Below are positions 10,313-18,773 of a stretch of 35,315 bases of DNA, in pieces (within the stretch, counting starts at the first letter, position 1; each line of letters opens with the position of its first letter). This DNA comes from Roseicyclus sp. GTDB taxonomy: Bacteria; Pseudomonadota; Alphaproteobacteria; Rhodobacterales; Rhodobacteraceae. A program made the translations under genes and the position numbers. Location of the stretch: positions 1-35,315 of the forward strand of contig JAGYJU010000011.1 in assembly GCA_018401965.1 (NCBI GenBank), read 5' to 3'. The notes under the pieces are model-generated. The model saw only the letters and a list, made by a program, of their open reading frames with translations, had not been told where the DNA came from and did not search any database.

Positions 10313-10699
10313 TCAGCGCGCCGCGCACACCCCGGCCAGGATCGGTTCGCCCGCATCATTGCGCGTCACGGCCCAATCGCCGGTGGTCGGGTCGATGACC
10401 CAATCCACATCGGAAAAACCCGACCGCTCGATGCAATGGCGCGTCGCCTCGTAGCGGGCGCTTTCGCGGGCATCGGCCAGGCTTGCCCCGGGCGCGCGCA
10501 CCAACACGGTGAAATCGCGCCGGGTTTCGCCGGTGCTCAGACGTGCATCAAACGGCAGGCCCGCCCCACGCGGCCCGGCATCGCGCCAGCCACAGGCCGA
10601 AACACCCAGAACAAGCCCAGCGATCAGCGCCGCGTGGATCGCCCTTTGCGCCAGCTTGGGACGGGCTGTGGGGATCGGGCCTGTCTGACTATCGAACAT
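10313..10699 (-). CDS. Predicted lipoprotein following nuoF, function unknown
   Basis: A 128-residue protein with a long basic N-terminus, a hydrophobic segment (AIHAALIAGLVLGVSAC) and a lipobox-like LGVSAC with the cysteine at residue 36. The mature part contains DFTVLVRAPGASLADARESARYEATRHC and a C-terminal VCAAR, giving a possible cysteine pair. I do not recognise a family. The start ATG at 10699 is well supported by AAGGAG six bases upstream, a site that overlaps the end of nuoF, so translation is probably coupled to nuoF. The 36-residue stretch before the cysteine is long for a lipoprotein signal; a non-cleaved anchor is an alternative. Confidence 0.75.
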   Translation of the reverse strand: MFDSQTGPIPTARPKLAQRAIHAALIAGLVLGVSACGWRDAGPRGAGLPFDARLSTGETRRDFTVLVRAPGASLADARESARYEATRHCIERSGFSDVDWVIDPTTGDWAVTRNDAGEPILAGVCAAR

Positions 10700-10711
10700 G
10701 AAAACGCTCCT

Positions 10712-12007
10712 TTATTCCGCCGCGATCTCGACGGTGCCGCCGCGACGCACGCGGATACGATCCTCGATCTCGTGCCGGAAATGGCGCACAAGCCCCTGGA
10801 TCGGCCAGGCCGCCGCATCGCCAAGCGCGCAGATCGTATGGCCTTCGACCTGCTTGGTGACATCGAGCAGCATGTCGATTTCCGCCACCTCTGCCTCGCC
10901 TTTCACCAAGCGGTCCATGACGCGCATCATCCAGCCGGTGCCTTCGCGGCAGGGCGTGCACTGGCCACAGCTTTCGTGCTTGTAGAATTTCGACAGGCGC
11001 CAGATCGCCTTGATGATGTCGGTGGACTGATCCATCACGATCACCGCCGCCGTGCCAAGGCCCGAGCGCTGTTCGCGCAGCCAGTCGAAATCCATGATCG
11101 CGCCTTCGCGCATCATGGACGCAGGCAGCATCGGCACGGATGACCCGCCGGGGATCACGGCCTTGAGATTATCCCAACCGCCGCGAATGCCCCCGCAATG
11201 GCGTTCGATCAGCTCGTCGAAGGGGATGCTCATCGCCTCTTCGACCACGCAAGGCGTGTTGACGTGGCCCGAAATGGCGAACAGCTTGGTGCCCGCGTTG
11301 TTGGGGCGACCAAAGCCCGCGAACCATTCCGCGCCGCGCCGCAGGATCGTGGGCACGACGGCAATCGATTCGACGTTGTTCACCGTGGTCGGGCAGCCAT
11401 AAAGCCCCGCGCCCGCAGGAAAGGGCGGCTTCATCCGCGGCATGCCCTTGCGCCCTTCGAGGGACTCGAGCAGCGCGGTTTCCTCGCCGCAGATATAGGC
11501 GCCCGCGCCATGGTGCAGATACAGGTCGAAATCCCAGCCGGATTTGGCGGCGTTCTTGCCCAGAAGACCGGCCTCGTAGGCTTCGTCGATCGCGGCCTGC
11601 AAGGCTTCGCGTTCGCGGATGTATTCGCCCCGGATGTAGATGTAGCAGGCATGCGCCTGCATCGCGAAAGACGCGATCAGGCACCCCTCGATCAGGGTAT
11701 GGGGATCATTGCGCATGATTTCCCGGTCCTTGCAGGTGCCGGGCTCGCTCTCGTCGGCATTGACCACCAGGTAGCTGGGGCGGCCATCGCTTTCCTTGGG
11801 CATGAAGGACCATTTCAGCCCGGTGGGAAAGCCCGCGCCGCCGCGCCCGCGCAGGCCCGACGCCTTCATGATTTCCACGATCTTGTCGCGACCAAGGGCG
11901 ATGATGTCCTTGGTGCCATCCCAATGGCCACGCGCCCGTGCGCCCGCAAGCGTCCGGTCATGCATGCCGTAGATGTTTGTAAAGATCCGGTCCTTGTCCT
12001 GAAGCAT
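10712..12007 (-). CDS. nuoF: NADH-quinone oxidoreductase subunit F (NADH- and FMN-binding)
   Basis: NuoF oxidises NADH: it holds the NADH site, FMN and the 4Fe-4S cluster N3. The 431-residue protein has [16 protein letters not shown] (residues 51-66) for nucleotide binding, [13 protein letters not shown] for FMN, and the N3 ligands Cys347, 350, 353 ([12 protein letters not shown]) and Cys393 (HTICALGD). Length and motifs are fully normal. The gene is separated from nuoE by three small genes, an arrangement seen in related bacteria. Its 3' end carries the ribosome binding site of the next small lipoprotein gene. Confidence 0.98.
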   Translation of the reverse strand: MLQDKDRIFTNIYGMHDRTLAGARARGHWDGTKDIIALGRDKIVEIMKASGLRGRGGAGFPTGLKWSFMPKESDGRPSYLVVNADESEPGTCKDREIMRNDPHTLIEGCLIASFAMQAHACYIYIRGEYIREREALQAAIDEAYEAGLLGKNAAKSGWDFDLYLHHGAGAYICGEETALLESLEGRKGMPRMKPPFPAGAGLYGCPTTVNNVESIAVVPTILRRGAEWFAGFGRPNNAGTKLFAISGHVNTPCVVEEAMSIPFDELIERHCGGIRGGWDNLKAVIPGGSSVPMLPASMMREGAIMDFDWLREQRSGLGTAAVIVMDQSTDIIKAIWRLSKFYKHESCGQCTPCREGTGWMMRVMDRLVKGEAEVAEIDMLLDVTKQVEGHTICALGDAAAWPIQGLVRHFRHEIEDRIRVRRGGTVEIAAE

Positions 12008-12064
12008 CTGGCCTCTCTCGCATGTGTCGCGGTGCGGGTCTTGCGCGCCGCCGGTCCTGTCGCG

Positions 12065-12310
12065 TCAGCGGCCCGAGCGATCCTCGCGCCGCGCTTTCCA
12101 CACCCAATATGTCACAAACAGGGCCCAGACCAGTGCGGCAATCGCCGCAAGGTCAAACAGGAAGGCAAAGCGCGCCGGAAGGCCCAATTGCCCCCCCAGC
12201 ACATTCGCGCCCATCCATAACACCATGGCCCCTGCCATCACGATCGCGGCCAGCCTGATCTGGCCACGGCGGTGGCGTTCGATGTCGCTGTCATCGGGTT
12301 GGCGTGGCAT
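12065..12310 (-). CDS. DUF5337-type small membrane protein upstream of nuoF
   Basis: An 81-residue protein with a charged N-terminus (MPRQPDDSDIERHRRGQ), two membrane helices at about residues 19-38 (RLAAIVMAGAMVLWMGANVL) and 46-69 (ARFAFLFDLAAIAALVWALFV), and a basic C-terminus (WKARREDRSGR). It matches my memory of DUF5337, a short family found in Rhodobacteraceae nuo clusters; this should be confirmed by a profile search. It ends 57 bases before nuoF. A helical hairpin with both ends charged is the kind of protein that could be an accessory membrane subunit or assembly factor, but there is no direct evidence of function. Confidence 0.82.
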   Translation of the reverse strand: MPRQPDDSDIERHRRGQIRLAAIVMAGAMVLWMGANVLGGQLGLPARFAFLFDLAAIAALVWALFVTYWVWKARREDRSGR

Positions 12311-12399
12311 GGGCGACCCTGCGGTGGTGCGTGTCGCCCCTGCCTAGCGGATGGGGGCGGCCCGAGGCAATCCCCGGACAGGCCCGGCGACGACAGCTG

Positions 12400-13061
12400 T
12401 CAGTAGACATCGCCCTTGTCGACTTTGCGGGAAAACGCCGTTTCCGCCCCAGACGCCAAAAGCCGGGCCTGTTCGACCCATGTATCGCGGGTCACGCGGC
12501 CCTTGAACCCTTCGAGATTGTCATCCACCCAGGCGACTTCGGCGGCGGTCCAATTGGCGATCTGGTCAAAATGGTAAAAGCCGAGCTTGTGGCACAGCTG
12601 TTCCAGCTTGGGACCGATACCCTTGATTTTCTTGAGGTCATCCGCCCCGCCGGCGCGCAGGCCCGCAAGGGCCGCCGGGCGGCTGGCGCCCGCCTCGGCC
12701 GTGGGGCCGGGCTTGGTGCGGGGGCCGCAACCGGTTGGGGCGCGGCAACCGCTGCGACCGGCGCGGGCGCGGACGCGGGCTTTGCAGGTTCGGCCTTGGC
12801 AGGTTCAGCCTTGGCGGGGGCTGCGGCCTGCGCCGGGGTCCACCCCGCCGACCCGGGCCGCTGCGGCCCCGGAAGCGGCCTGAGGAACATCAGCGACAGC
12901 ACCGTTCCCAGCACGACGAAAAACACCGCCGCCGCGAACAGGCCCTGCACAAAGCCCCAGCCCCCAAGCAGGATCAAGGCAGCCATCGCGGCAAAGCCCA
13001 CAGCCGAGGCAATACCCCAGACAAAGGCAAGATTGATCAAACCGCTGGATGTCGATTTCAT
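12400..13061 (-). CDS. Membrane-anchored helix-hairpin-helix protein of the nuo operon, interrupted by a frameshift
   Basis: The N-terminal part (MKSTSSGLINLAFVWGIASA...) has two membrane helices (about residues 8-34 and 40-61), then an Ala/Pro/Lys-rich linker with repeated AKAEPAK units. The C-terminal part, in another frame, reads ADDLKKIKGIGPKLEQLCHK, then LGFYHFDQIANWTAAEVAWV and ends FSRKVDKGDVY at a TGA at 12400. Together they make a protein of about 220 residues once one missing base is restored, most likely near 12710-12720 in the Pro-rich linker. The C-terminal domain is a helix-hairpin-helix of the type fused to NuoE and is strikingly like the end of the NuoE just upstream. The ATG at 13061 is preferred over the GTG at 13082. 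Role unknown; a docking partner of NuoE is one inference. Confidence 0.83.
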
Positions 13062-13130
13062 TCCGAAGTCCCCCGTGGTCACATGTCTTTCGACATGTTT
13101 AGCCGCGAGAAATCGGTTTGTCTTGTATCT

Positions 13131-13382
13131 TTAGGACGAAGTGTCGCGGCCAGCGGCCTCGGCGCGCTGGGTTTCGATCATGGCGTCGAAATCGGTGGCG
13201 AACAGGAACTGGCCGAAGAGCCCGCCGAAAACCGTTGTTCCCAGCCCGGCAAAGGCCCCGATGGCGACCCAAAGACCCAGGTAGCCCACGGCCACAAGCG
13301 CCACGGTCAGGCCCAGGATCGCGGCCAGCGTCCAGACGGTGGTGATGGCCACGAAACGCCCGCCGCTTGTCATTTTTGCCAT
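13131..13382 (-). CDS. Small two-helix membrane protein downstream of nuoE
   Basis: An 83-residue protein (MAKMTSGGRFVAITTVW...) with two hydrophobic segments, about residues 9-33 (FVAITTVWTLAAILGLTVALVAVGY) and 34-58 (LGLWVAIGAFAGLGTTVFGGLFGQF), and a short charged C-terminal tail (DFDAMIETQRAEAAGRD). I do not recognise a family. Start choice is uncertain: the ATG at 13382 has GGAG nine bases upstream; ATGs at 13391, 13403 and 13418 are in-frame but have poorer sites. It lies between nuoE and the membrane-anchored helix-hairpin-helix gene, in the same direction, so it belongs to the nuo transcription unit. Confidence 0.65.
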   Translation of the reverse strand: MAKMTSGGRFVAITTVWTLAAILGLTVALVAVGYLGLWVAIGAFAGLGTTVFGGLFGQFLFATDFDAMIETQRAEAAGRDTSS

Positions 13383-13479
13383 GTCGCTCATCTCCGATGT
13401 CATGAATGGACACGACATCTAGACGCCTTTGGCCCGACGTCCAGCCAAAAGGTGGCGCGACACGGTGGCCGCGCCAAGG

Positions 13480-14562
13480 TCAGGCGGTGCGCGCGAACTC
13501 CGTCGCCTGCGCAATCCAGCCATCGCGGTCGATCCGGCCCTTGAATTTCAGGCGCGCATCGACCCAGGCGACCTGTTCAGGCGTCCAGGCCGCGATCTGG
13601 TCGAAGTGGAAAAAACCCAGCTCGTTCAGCAGCGCCTCGAGCTTGGGGCCGACCCCGGTGATTTTCTTGAGATCATCGGCGCTGCGCCCGGCACGGGGCG
13701 CGGACAGGCGTTCGGGCGCGGCCTCCTCAACCACGGCGGTCGCCGCTGTTTCGTCGGCCTTGGCCTTGGCCACAGGTTTGGGGGCGGTCTTTGGCGGGAT
13801 ACGGTCAGGCGCAGGCGCGGGCGGGCGTTCGGCCACGACCGCCTCGCCACCCGACTGCTTGCCCCAAGGGGCCAGCATCGGCACCTCTGTGCCATCGATC
13901 CGCTTGATCGTGTCACCGATATCGACCGCGCGGCGCGCCGAGATGTTGAGCGGATCACGCCCCGCCACATGCGCGGTGAGCGAGGTCGGCCCGCCCGCCG
14001 GTTCAGAGGCGTAGCGGCCATTCTGCGGGCCGGGCGTGGGCACGCGACCCGCCGCCATTTCATCGATGAGGAAGGCCAGTTTGTCGGCGGTCAGGTCTTC
14101 GTAGTAATCCTTGCCGATCTGGGCCATGGGCGCATTGGCGCAGGCGCCAAGGCATTCCACCTCTTCCCAGCTGAACTTGCCATCGGCCGACAGCTGATGG
14201 GCCTTTGGCGCAATCTTGTCGCGGCAGACCGCGATCAGGTCTTCGGCGCCGCAAATCATGCAGGAGGTTGTGCCGCAAATCTGCAGATGCGCAACCGAGC
14301 CCACCGGCTGCAGCTGGAACATGAAGTAAAAGGTCGCCACCTCGAGCGCACGGATATGCGCCAGCCCCAGCATCTCGGCCACATGTTCGATGGCGGGCCG
14401 CGTCAGCCAGCCCTCTTGTTCCTGTGCACGCCACAACAGCGGGATGATCGCGCTGGCCTGCCGCCCCTCGGGGTACTTGGTGATCTGCGCCTCTGCCCAG
14501 GCCTGGTTGGCGGGGGTGAAGGCGAAGCTGGCAGGCTGGTCAGGGTGAAGACGGCGAAGCAT
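13480..14562 (-). CDS. nuoE: NADH-quinone oxidoreductase subunit E with C-terminal helix-hairpin-helix extension
   Basis: NuoE holds the 2Fe-2S cluster N1a and pairs with NuoF. The thioredoxin-like core occupies about residues 1-175; cluster ligands are Cys96 and Cys101 (CGTTSC) and Cys137 and Cys141 (CLGAC). The protein is 360 residues against about 160-240 in many bacteria. The extra part is a conserved patch around [25 protein letters not shown] (approximately residues 190-215), an Ala/Pro/Lys linker, and a helix-hairpin-helix domain at 294-360 ([20 protein letters not shown]). Similar extensions are known in alphaproteobacterial NuoE. The start at 14562 has AAGGA nine bases upstream. A repeat element separates it from nuoD. 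Confidence 0.96.
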   Translation of the reverse strand: MLRRLHPDQPASFAFTPANQAWAEAQITKYPEGRQASAIIPLLWRAQEQEGWLTRPAIEHVAEMLGLAHIRALEVATFYFMFQLQPVGSVAHLQICGTTSCMICGAEDLIAVCRDKIAPKAHQLSADGKFSWEEVECLGACANAPMAQIGKDYYEDLTADKLAFLIDEMAAGRVPTPGPQNGRYASEPAGGPTSLTAHVAGRDPLNISARRAVDIGDTIKRIDGTEVPMLAPWGKQSGGEAVVAERPPAPAPDRIPPKTAPKPVAKAKADETAATAVVEEAAPERLSAPRAGRSADDLKKITGVGPKLEALLNELGFFHFDQIAAWTPEQVAWVDARLKFKGRIDRDGWIAQATEFARTA

Positions 14563-14600
14563 CGGTCATGGTCCTTAGTCTGGCAGAGGCGAAGGCGTCA

Positions 14601-14643
14601 CCTGCGGGAGCCTCCGGCGGGAGTTTTTTGGCCAAGATGAAGC
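14601..14643 (-). repeat. Rhodobacterales-type intergenic repeat, copy 1 (nuoD-nuoE spacer)
   Basis: The 93-base spacer between nuoD and nuoE contains GCGGGAGCCTCCGGCGGGAG followed by TTTTTTGGCCAAGATGAAG on the plus strand. The core CTTCATCTTGG(C/T)C-A(4-6)CTCC is shared with two other spacers in this window (near 22331 and 26659), where it lies in the opposite orientation relative to the plus strand. The T-run reads on the plus strand, opposite to nuo transcription. This copy lacks the long GC hairpin seen in the other two. I recall this motif as very frequent in Rhodobacteraceae genomes. Confidence 0.7.
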
Positions 14644-14655
14644 GGAACCGGGCGC

Positions 14656-15879
14656 TTACCGGTCCACCTCGCCGAACACGATATCGAGCGACCCGAGGAT
14701 GGCAGAGACATCGGCCAGCTGGTGCCCACGGCACAGGTAATCCATCGCCTGAAGATGCGCAAAGCCCGGCGCGCGGAGTTTCGCGCGGTAGGGTTTGTTG
14801 CTGCCATCGGCCACCAGGAAGACCCCGAATTCGCCCTTGGGCGCCTCGACGGCGGCGTAGATTTCGCCCTGCGGCACGTGGAAGCCTTCGGTGTAGAGCT
14901 TGAAGTGATGGATCAACGCCTCCATCGAGGTCTTCATGTCGGACCGTTTCGGCGGGCTGATCTTGCCGCGCGTCATCACCGGGCCCTGGTTTTCGGGCAG
15001 GCGCAGCTTGGCGCAGGCCTGTTTGATGATGTGGGTCGATTCGCGCATTTCCTGCATCCGGCACAGGTAGCGGTCATAGTTGTCGCCGTTCTTGCCCACC
15101 GGGATCTGGAACTCGAATTCATCGTAGCATTCATAGGGCTGCGCGCGGCGCAAATCCCAGGCAAGGCCGGACCCGCGCGCCATGACGCCGGAAAAGCCCC
15201 AATCCTGGATGTCCTGTTCGGTGACCACGCCGATATCGACATTGCGCTGCTTGAAGATCCGGTTCTCGGTCAGCAGCGTGTCGATATCGCCCAGGGCACG
15301 CGGGAATTCATCGGCCCAGGTGTCGATATCGTCGATCAGCGCGGGCGGCAGATCCTGGTGCACGCCGCCGGGACGGAAATAGGCGGCATGGAGCCGCGCC
15401 CCGCAGGCGCGCTCGTAAAAGATCATCAGCTTTTCGCGTTCCTCGAACCCCCAGAGCGGGGGGGTCAGCGCGCCCACGTCCATCGCCTGCGTCGTGACGT
15501 TCAGCAGGTGGTTCAGGATGCGGCCGATTTCGCAATAGAGCACCCGGATCAGCTGGGCCCGGCGCGGCACGGGCGTGTTGGTCAACCGCTCGATCGCCAG
15601 CACCCAGGCATGTTCCTGGTTCATCGTGCCGACGTAATCGAGCCGGTCGAAATAGGGCAGGTTCTGCAGGTAGGTGCGGCTTTCCATCAGCTTTTCGGTG
15701 CCGCGGTGCAACAGCCCGATATGGGGGTCGCAGCGTTCGCAGATCTCGCCGTCCAGTTCCAGCACAAGGCGCAGCACGCCATGGGCCGCCGGATGCTGCG
15801 GGCCGAAGTTGATGTTGAAATTGCGGATCTTCTGTTCGCCGGTCTGGGCGTCCTGGAATCCCTTGGAGCCGTCCATCAT
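14656..15879 (-). CDS. nuoD: NADH-quinone oxidoreductase subunit D
   Basis: NuoD (49-kDa subunit) forms the quinone pocket together with NuoB. The 407-residue protein carries the family signature [20 protein letters not shown] (residues 21-40), with histidines of the HPAAHG loop at the quinone site, and [15 protein letters not shown] with the tyrosine that contacts the quinone head. The C-terminal VFGEVDR is the usual end. Its ATG overlaps the nuoC stop (ATGA at 15876-15879). It is normal in length and uninterrupted. Confidence 0.98.
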   Translation of the reverse strand: MMDGSKGFQDAQTGEQKIRNFNINFGPQHPAAHGVLRLVLELDGEICERCDPHIGLLHRGTEKLMESRTYLQNLPYFDRLDYVGTMNQEHAWVLAIERLTNTPVPRRAQLIRVLYCEIGRILNHLLNVTTQAMDVGALTPPLWGFEEREKLMIFYERACGARLHAAYFRPGGVHQDLPPALIDDIDTWADEFPRALGDIDTLLTENRIFKQRNVDIGVVTEQDIQDWGFSGVMARGSGLAWDLRRAQPYECYDEFEFQIPVGKNGDNYDRYLCRMQEMRESTHIIKQACAKLRLPENQGPVMTRGKISPPKRSDMKTSMEALIHHFKLYTEGFHVPQGEIYAAVEAPKGEFGVFLVADGSNKPYRAKLRAPGFAHLQAMDYLCRGHQLADVSAILGSLDIVFGEVDR

Positions 15880-16493
15880 TTCGCCGCCTCCTTGGCCTTT
15901 TCATCGCCGGGCAGGATGTAATCGGCCCCTTCCCAGGGCGACATGAAATCGAATTGCCGGTATTCCTGCACCAGCTTCACCGGTTCATAGACCACGCGCT
16001 TGAGCGCCTCGTCATAGCGCACCTCGGTGTAGCCGGTGGTCGGGAAATCCTTGCGCAGCGGATGGCCGCGGAACCCGTAATCGGTCAGCAGGCGGCGCAG
16101 GTCGGCATGGCCGGTGAACAGGATGCCGAACATGTCGTAGACTTCGCGTTCATACCAGCCCGCGCTGGGGTGGACGCCGGTGATCGAGGGCAGCATGTCA
16201 TCTTCGCGCAGCGCGGTTTTGACCCGGACACGGTGGTTTTGGTACATGCTCAGGAAATGCCAGACCACGTCGAACCGGCGGTCGCGCTGGGGCCAGTCGA
16301 CGGCGGTGATGTCGATCAGGGTCGAGAACTTGCAGGTCGGGTCGGCCCGCAGCCATTCGATGAAGTCAAGGCTGGCGGCCGGCACGATTTCAACGGTCAA
16401 TTCGCCATGGGCGGACACGGCGGTGCCGACCACGGCATCGGGTTGCCGATCGGTGATATAGGCGGCCAATTCGTTCAGAGCGTCAACGCTCAT
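15876..16493 (-). CDS. nuoC: NADH-quinone oxidoreductase subunit C
   Basis: NuoC (30-kDa subunit) is a peripheral-arm scaffold protein that binds NuoD. The 205-residue product contains the PROSITE-like region [11 protein letters not shown] equivalent (here [19 protein letters not shown], with [18 protein letters not shown]) and [16 protein letters not shown]. Genes C and D are separate here, unlike the fused nuoCD of E. coli. The start at 16493 ([13 protein letters not shown]) is 27 bases after the nuoB stop. It ends in a 4-base overlap with nuoD. Confidence 0.98.
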   Translation of the reverse strand: MSVDALNELAAYITDRQPDAVVGTAVSAHGELTVEIVPAASLDFIEWLRADPTCKFSTLIDITAVDWPQRDRRFDVVWHFLSMYQNHRVRVKTALREDDMLPSITGVHPSAGWYEREVYDMFGILFTGHADLRRLLTDYGFRGHPLRKDFPTTGYTEVRYDEALKRVVYEPVKLVQEYRQFDFMSPWEGADYILPGDEKAKEAAK

Positions 16494-16520
16494 GTCCGTC
16501 TCCTTCGCGCCCGGCGGGCG

Positions 16521-17410
<890 letters not shown>

Positions 17411-17485
17411 GGGTGGTCTCTGGCCTTCCCTCAAAGGGTCTGCCGCACGGGGGATGACCCCGGCGGGTCCGGTCGCGTTGGCGTT

Positions 17486-17514
17486 GATTTACGCCCCGTG
17501 GCCAGAGGGGTCAA
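17486..17514 (-). promoter_or_regulatory. Candidate sigma70 promoter of the nuo operon
   Basis: Reading the minus strand, TTGACC (17509-17514) and TAAATC (17486-17491) are separated by exactly 17 bases, about 75 bases before the nuoA start. The -35 matches five of six consensus bases, the -10 is weak. The rest of the 196-base spacer between the DUF6356-type gene and nuoA is GC-rich and shows no clear terminator, so read-through from the upstream gene is also possible. Confidence 0.4.
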
Positions 17515-17606
17515 CGGGGGCAGGTGCGGCAAAACGGGGGGACGGGCCCAAACAGGGCAGGTGACCGGGGAAAATCTGCCTGCGACCTGCCGCCTGGGCC
17601 TGCCGA

Positions 17607-17864
17607 TCAATGCCGGCGTTCGATTTCGGCATGAAGCCGGCGCAAGATGCCGCTGGCCGTGGTCGGGAAGAGCGGCGGCACAAGCGCATGAACCCCGGCC
17701 GCAAGGCCCGCCAGCATCAGCAAGGCGGAAAACCGCAGCGCAAAGCGGAAATGCTGGCCATAGGTTTCGCCCACCGAGGCGGGATGGTCGCGAAATCCCG
17801 CGACAAAGCCAGCAAGGCGGTTGTCGGCGTGCGGGCGTGCGGGTTTTGCAGTCTGATCTGGCAT
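17607..17864 (-). CDS. Small DUF6356-type membrane protein upstream of nuoA
   Basis: An 85-residue protein starting MPDQTAKPARPHADNRL, with the features FRDHPASVGETYGQH, a single hydrophobic helix FALRFSALLMLAGLAAGVHAL, and FPTTASGILRRLHAEIE. This pattern fits DUF6356 as I remember it (a short alphaproteobacterial family); confirmation by profile search is needed. AAGGGGG lies about five bases before the ATG at 17864. It is divergent from the Lrp/AsnC-type regulator, with about 112 bases between the two starts, and is followed by nuoA in the same direction. Function unknown. Confidence 0.72.
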   Translation of the reverse strand: MPDQTAKPARPHADNRLAGFVAGFRDHPASVGETYGQHFRFALRFSALLMLAGLAAGVHALVPPLFPTTASGILRRLHAEIERRH

Positions 17865-17956
17865 GAAACCCCCTTGGGATGGCCGAAATGACCCGATCCA
17901 AGATAGGGGCAGTCTTGCAAGATTATGTCCCGTTTTCAGATTACTTTGCCATATTT

Positions 17957-17974
17957 TTGGGATACAGATCCCAA
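17957..17974. promoter_or_regulatory. Palindrome at the start of the Lrp/AsnC gene, possible autoregulatory operator
   Basis: The perfect inverted repeat TTGGGAT-ACAG-ATCCCAA ends three bases before the ATG of the regulator gene. A further CTTGGGAT half-site lies at 17873-17880, at the ribosome binding site of the divergent small gene, and an imperfect ATCCAAG at 17896-17902. Lrp/AsnC proteins commonly bind several sites in their own upstream region, so this is a reasonable operator candidate. It overlaps the position of the expected ribosome binding site, so an RNA hairpin role is also possible. Confidence 0.45.
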
Positions 17975-17976
17975 GA

Positions 17977-18447
17977 ATGAGTGGTATTCTAGACGAAACA
18001 GATCGCCGCATCCTCGCCCAGCTGCAACTTGATGCCAGCCTGAGCATGGATGCCTTGGCAGACAGGGTGCACCTGTCGCGCAACGCCTGTTGGCGGCGCG
18101 TGCGCCAGATGGAGGAAAGCGGTGTCATCCGGGGCCGGGTTGCCCTGGTCGACCCCGAGGCGCTGGGTCTTGGCCTATCGGTGCTGGTGATGATCCGCAC
18201 CAATGCGCATCGGCCCGATTGGCTGGATGCCTTCGAGGCGACGGTGCGCGCCATGCCCGAGATCATCGGGGCCTACAGGATGACCGGCGATCTGGATTAC
18301 GTCCTGCGGGTGCGCGTCGCCGATGTTCGCGGCTATGACCGGTTCTACAAACGCCTGATCGCGCGGGTGCCGCTGGCCGATATCTCGGCCAGCTTCGTGA
18401 TGGATGAAATCAAGGAAACCACCGCCCTGCCGCTGGGGCCGGGATGA
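17977..18447 (+). CDS. Lrp/AsnC-family transcriptional regulator
   Basis: A 156-residue DNA-binding regulator. Residues 1-60 form the winged helix-turn-helix (MSGILDETDRRILAQLQLDA and ALADRVHLSRNACWRRVRQM), and residues about 68-145 the RAM/ligand-binding domain, with the GAYRMTGDLDYVLRVRVADV stretch typical of the family. The NACWRRVRQMEESGVIRG recognition helix is canonical. The ATG at 17977 is chosen because the frame upstream of it has no similarity and overlaps the divergent gene. The likely effector is an amino acid; with a leucine catabolic cluster nearby a link to branched-chain amino acids is tempting but unproven. It ends 12 bases from the convergent GAF-operon gene. Confidence 0.95.
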   Translation: MSGILDETDRRILAQLQLDASLSMDALADRVHLSRNACWRRVRQMEESGVIRGRVALVDPEALGLGLSVLVMIRTNAHRPDWLDAFEATVRAMPEIIGAYRMTGDLDYVLRVRVADVRGYDRFYKRLIARVPLADISASFVMDEIKETTALPLGPG

Positions 18448-18459
18448 CCGCGCGGCGGG

Positions 18460-18771
18460 TCAACTGACCATCATGGCCTCTCGGTCGAACAGGTAGACGG
18501 CCACCGCGGATCGTTCGTCATAGTCCGACAGCGCAAAGGCCGCCTTGAGCCGCGTCAACACCCCGAGTTTCGTTTTCACGAACACATCCATTTCTGGCAG
18601 CGTGTCAAAGCGCACGGTCACGGTCACCGTGCCGGTCTTGTCCAACAGGATGCTCAAGCTCGCGATATTGGAATCCGCGATGGACCCGCCGATATCTTCC
18701 GACAGGACCGAGACACCGATCTTGGCCTGTTCCAGCGTTGCGAATTTCAGGCTGAAAATCTTGCTATACAT
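18460..18771 (-). CDS. Unknown 103-residue protein, partner of the GAF-domain gene
   Basis: A 103-residue soluble protein (MYSKIFSLKFATLEQAKIGV...) with alternating predicted strands and helices: IFSLKFA, a helix ATLEQAKIGVSVLSEDIGG, strands ASLSILLDKTG and TVTVTVRFDT, a helix PEMDVFVKTKLGVLTRLKAAF and a last strand. This beta-alpha-beta-beta-alpha order resembles a ferredoxin-like dimeric alpha/beta-barrel (as in ABM monooxygenases), but no signature lets me name it. Its ATG lies 2 bases after the stop of the GAF gene, so the two are almost certainly co-translated. Its expression probably depends on the hairpin-covered ribosome binding site upstream of the GAF gene. Confidence 0.75.
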   Translation of the reverse strand: MYSKIFSLKFATLEQAKIGVSVLSEDIGGSIADSNIASLSILLDKTGTVTVTVRFDTLPEMDVFVKTKLGVLTRLKAAFALSDYDERSAVAVYLFDREAMMVS

Positions 18772-18773
18772 GG

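Noticed and set aside
14722..15921. A 399-codon plus-strand frame opposite nuoD
   Set aside because: It is fully antisense to nuoD, with unbalanced composition and no family similarity.
17863..17976. A longer N-terminus for the Lrp/AsnC regulator
   Set aside because: The extra 38 residues have no similarity to the family and would overlap the divergent gene start and the palindrome.
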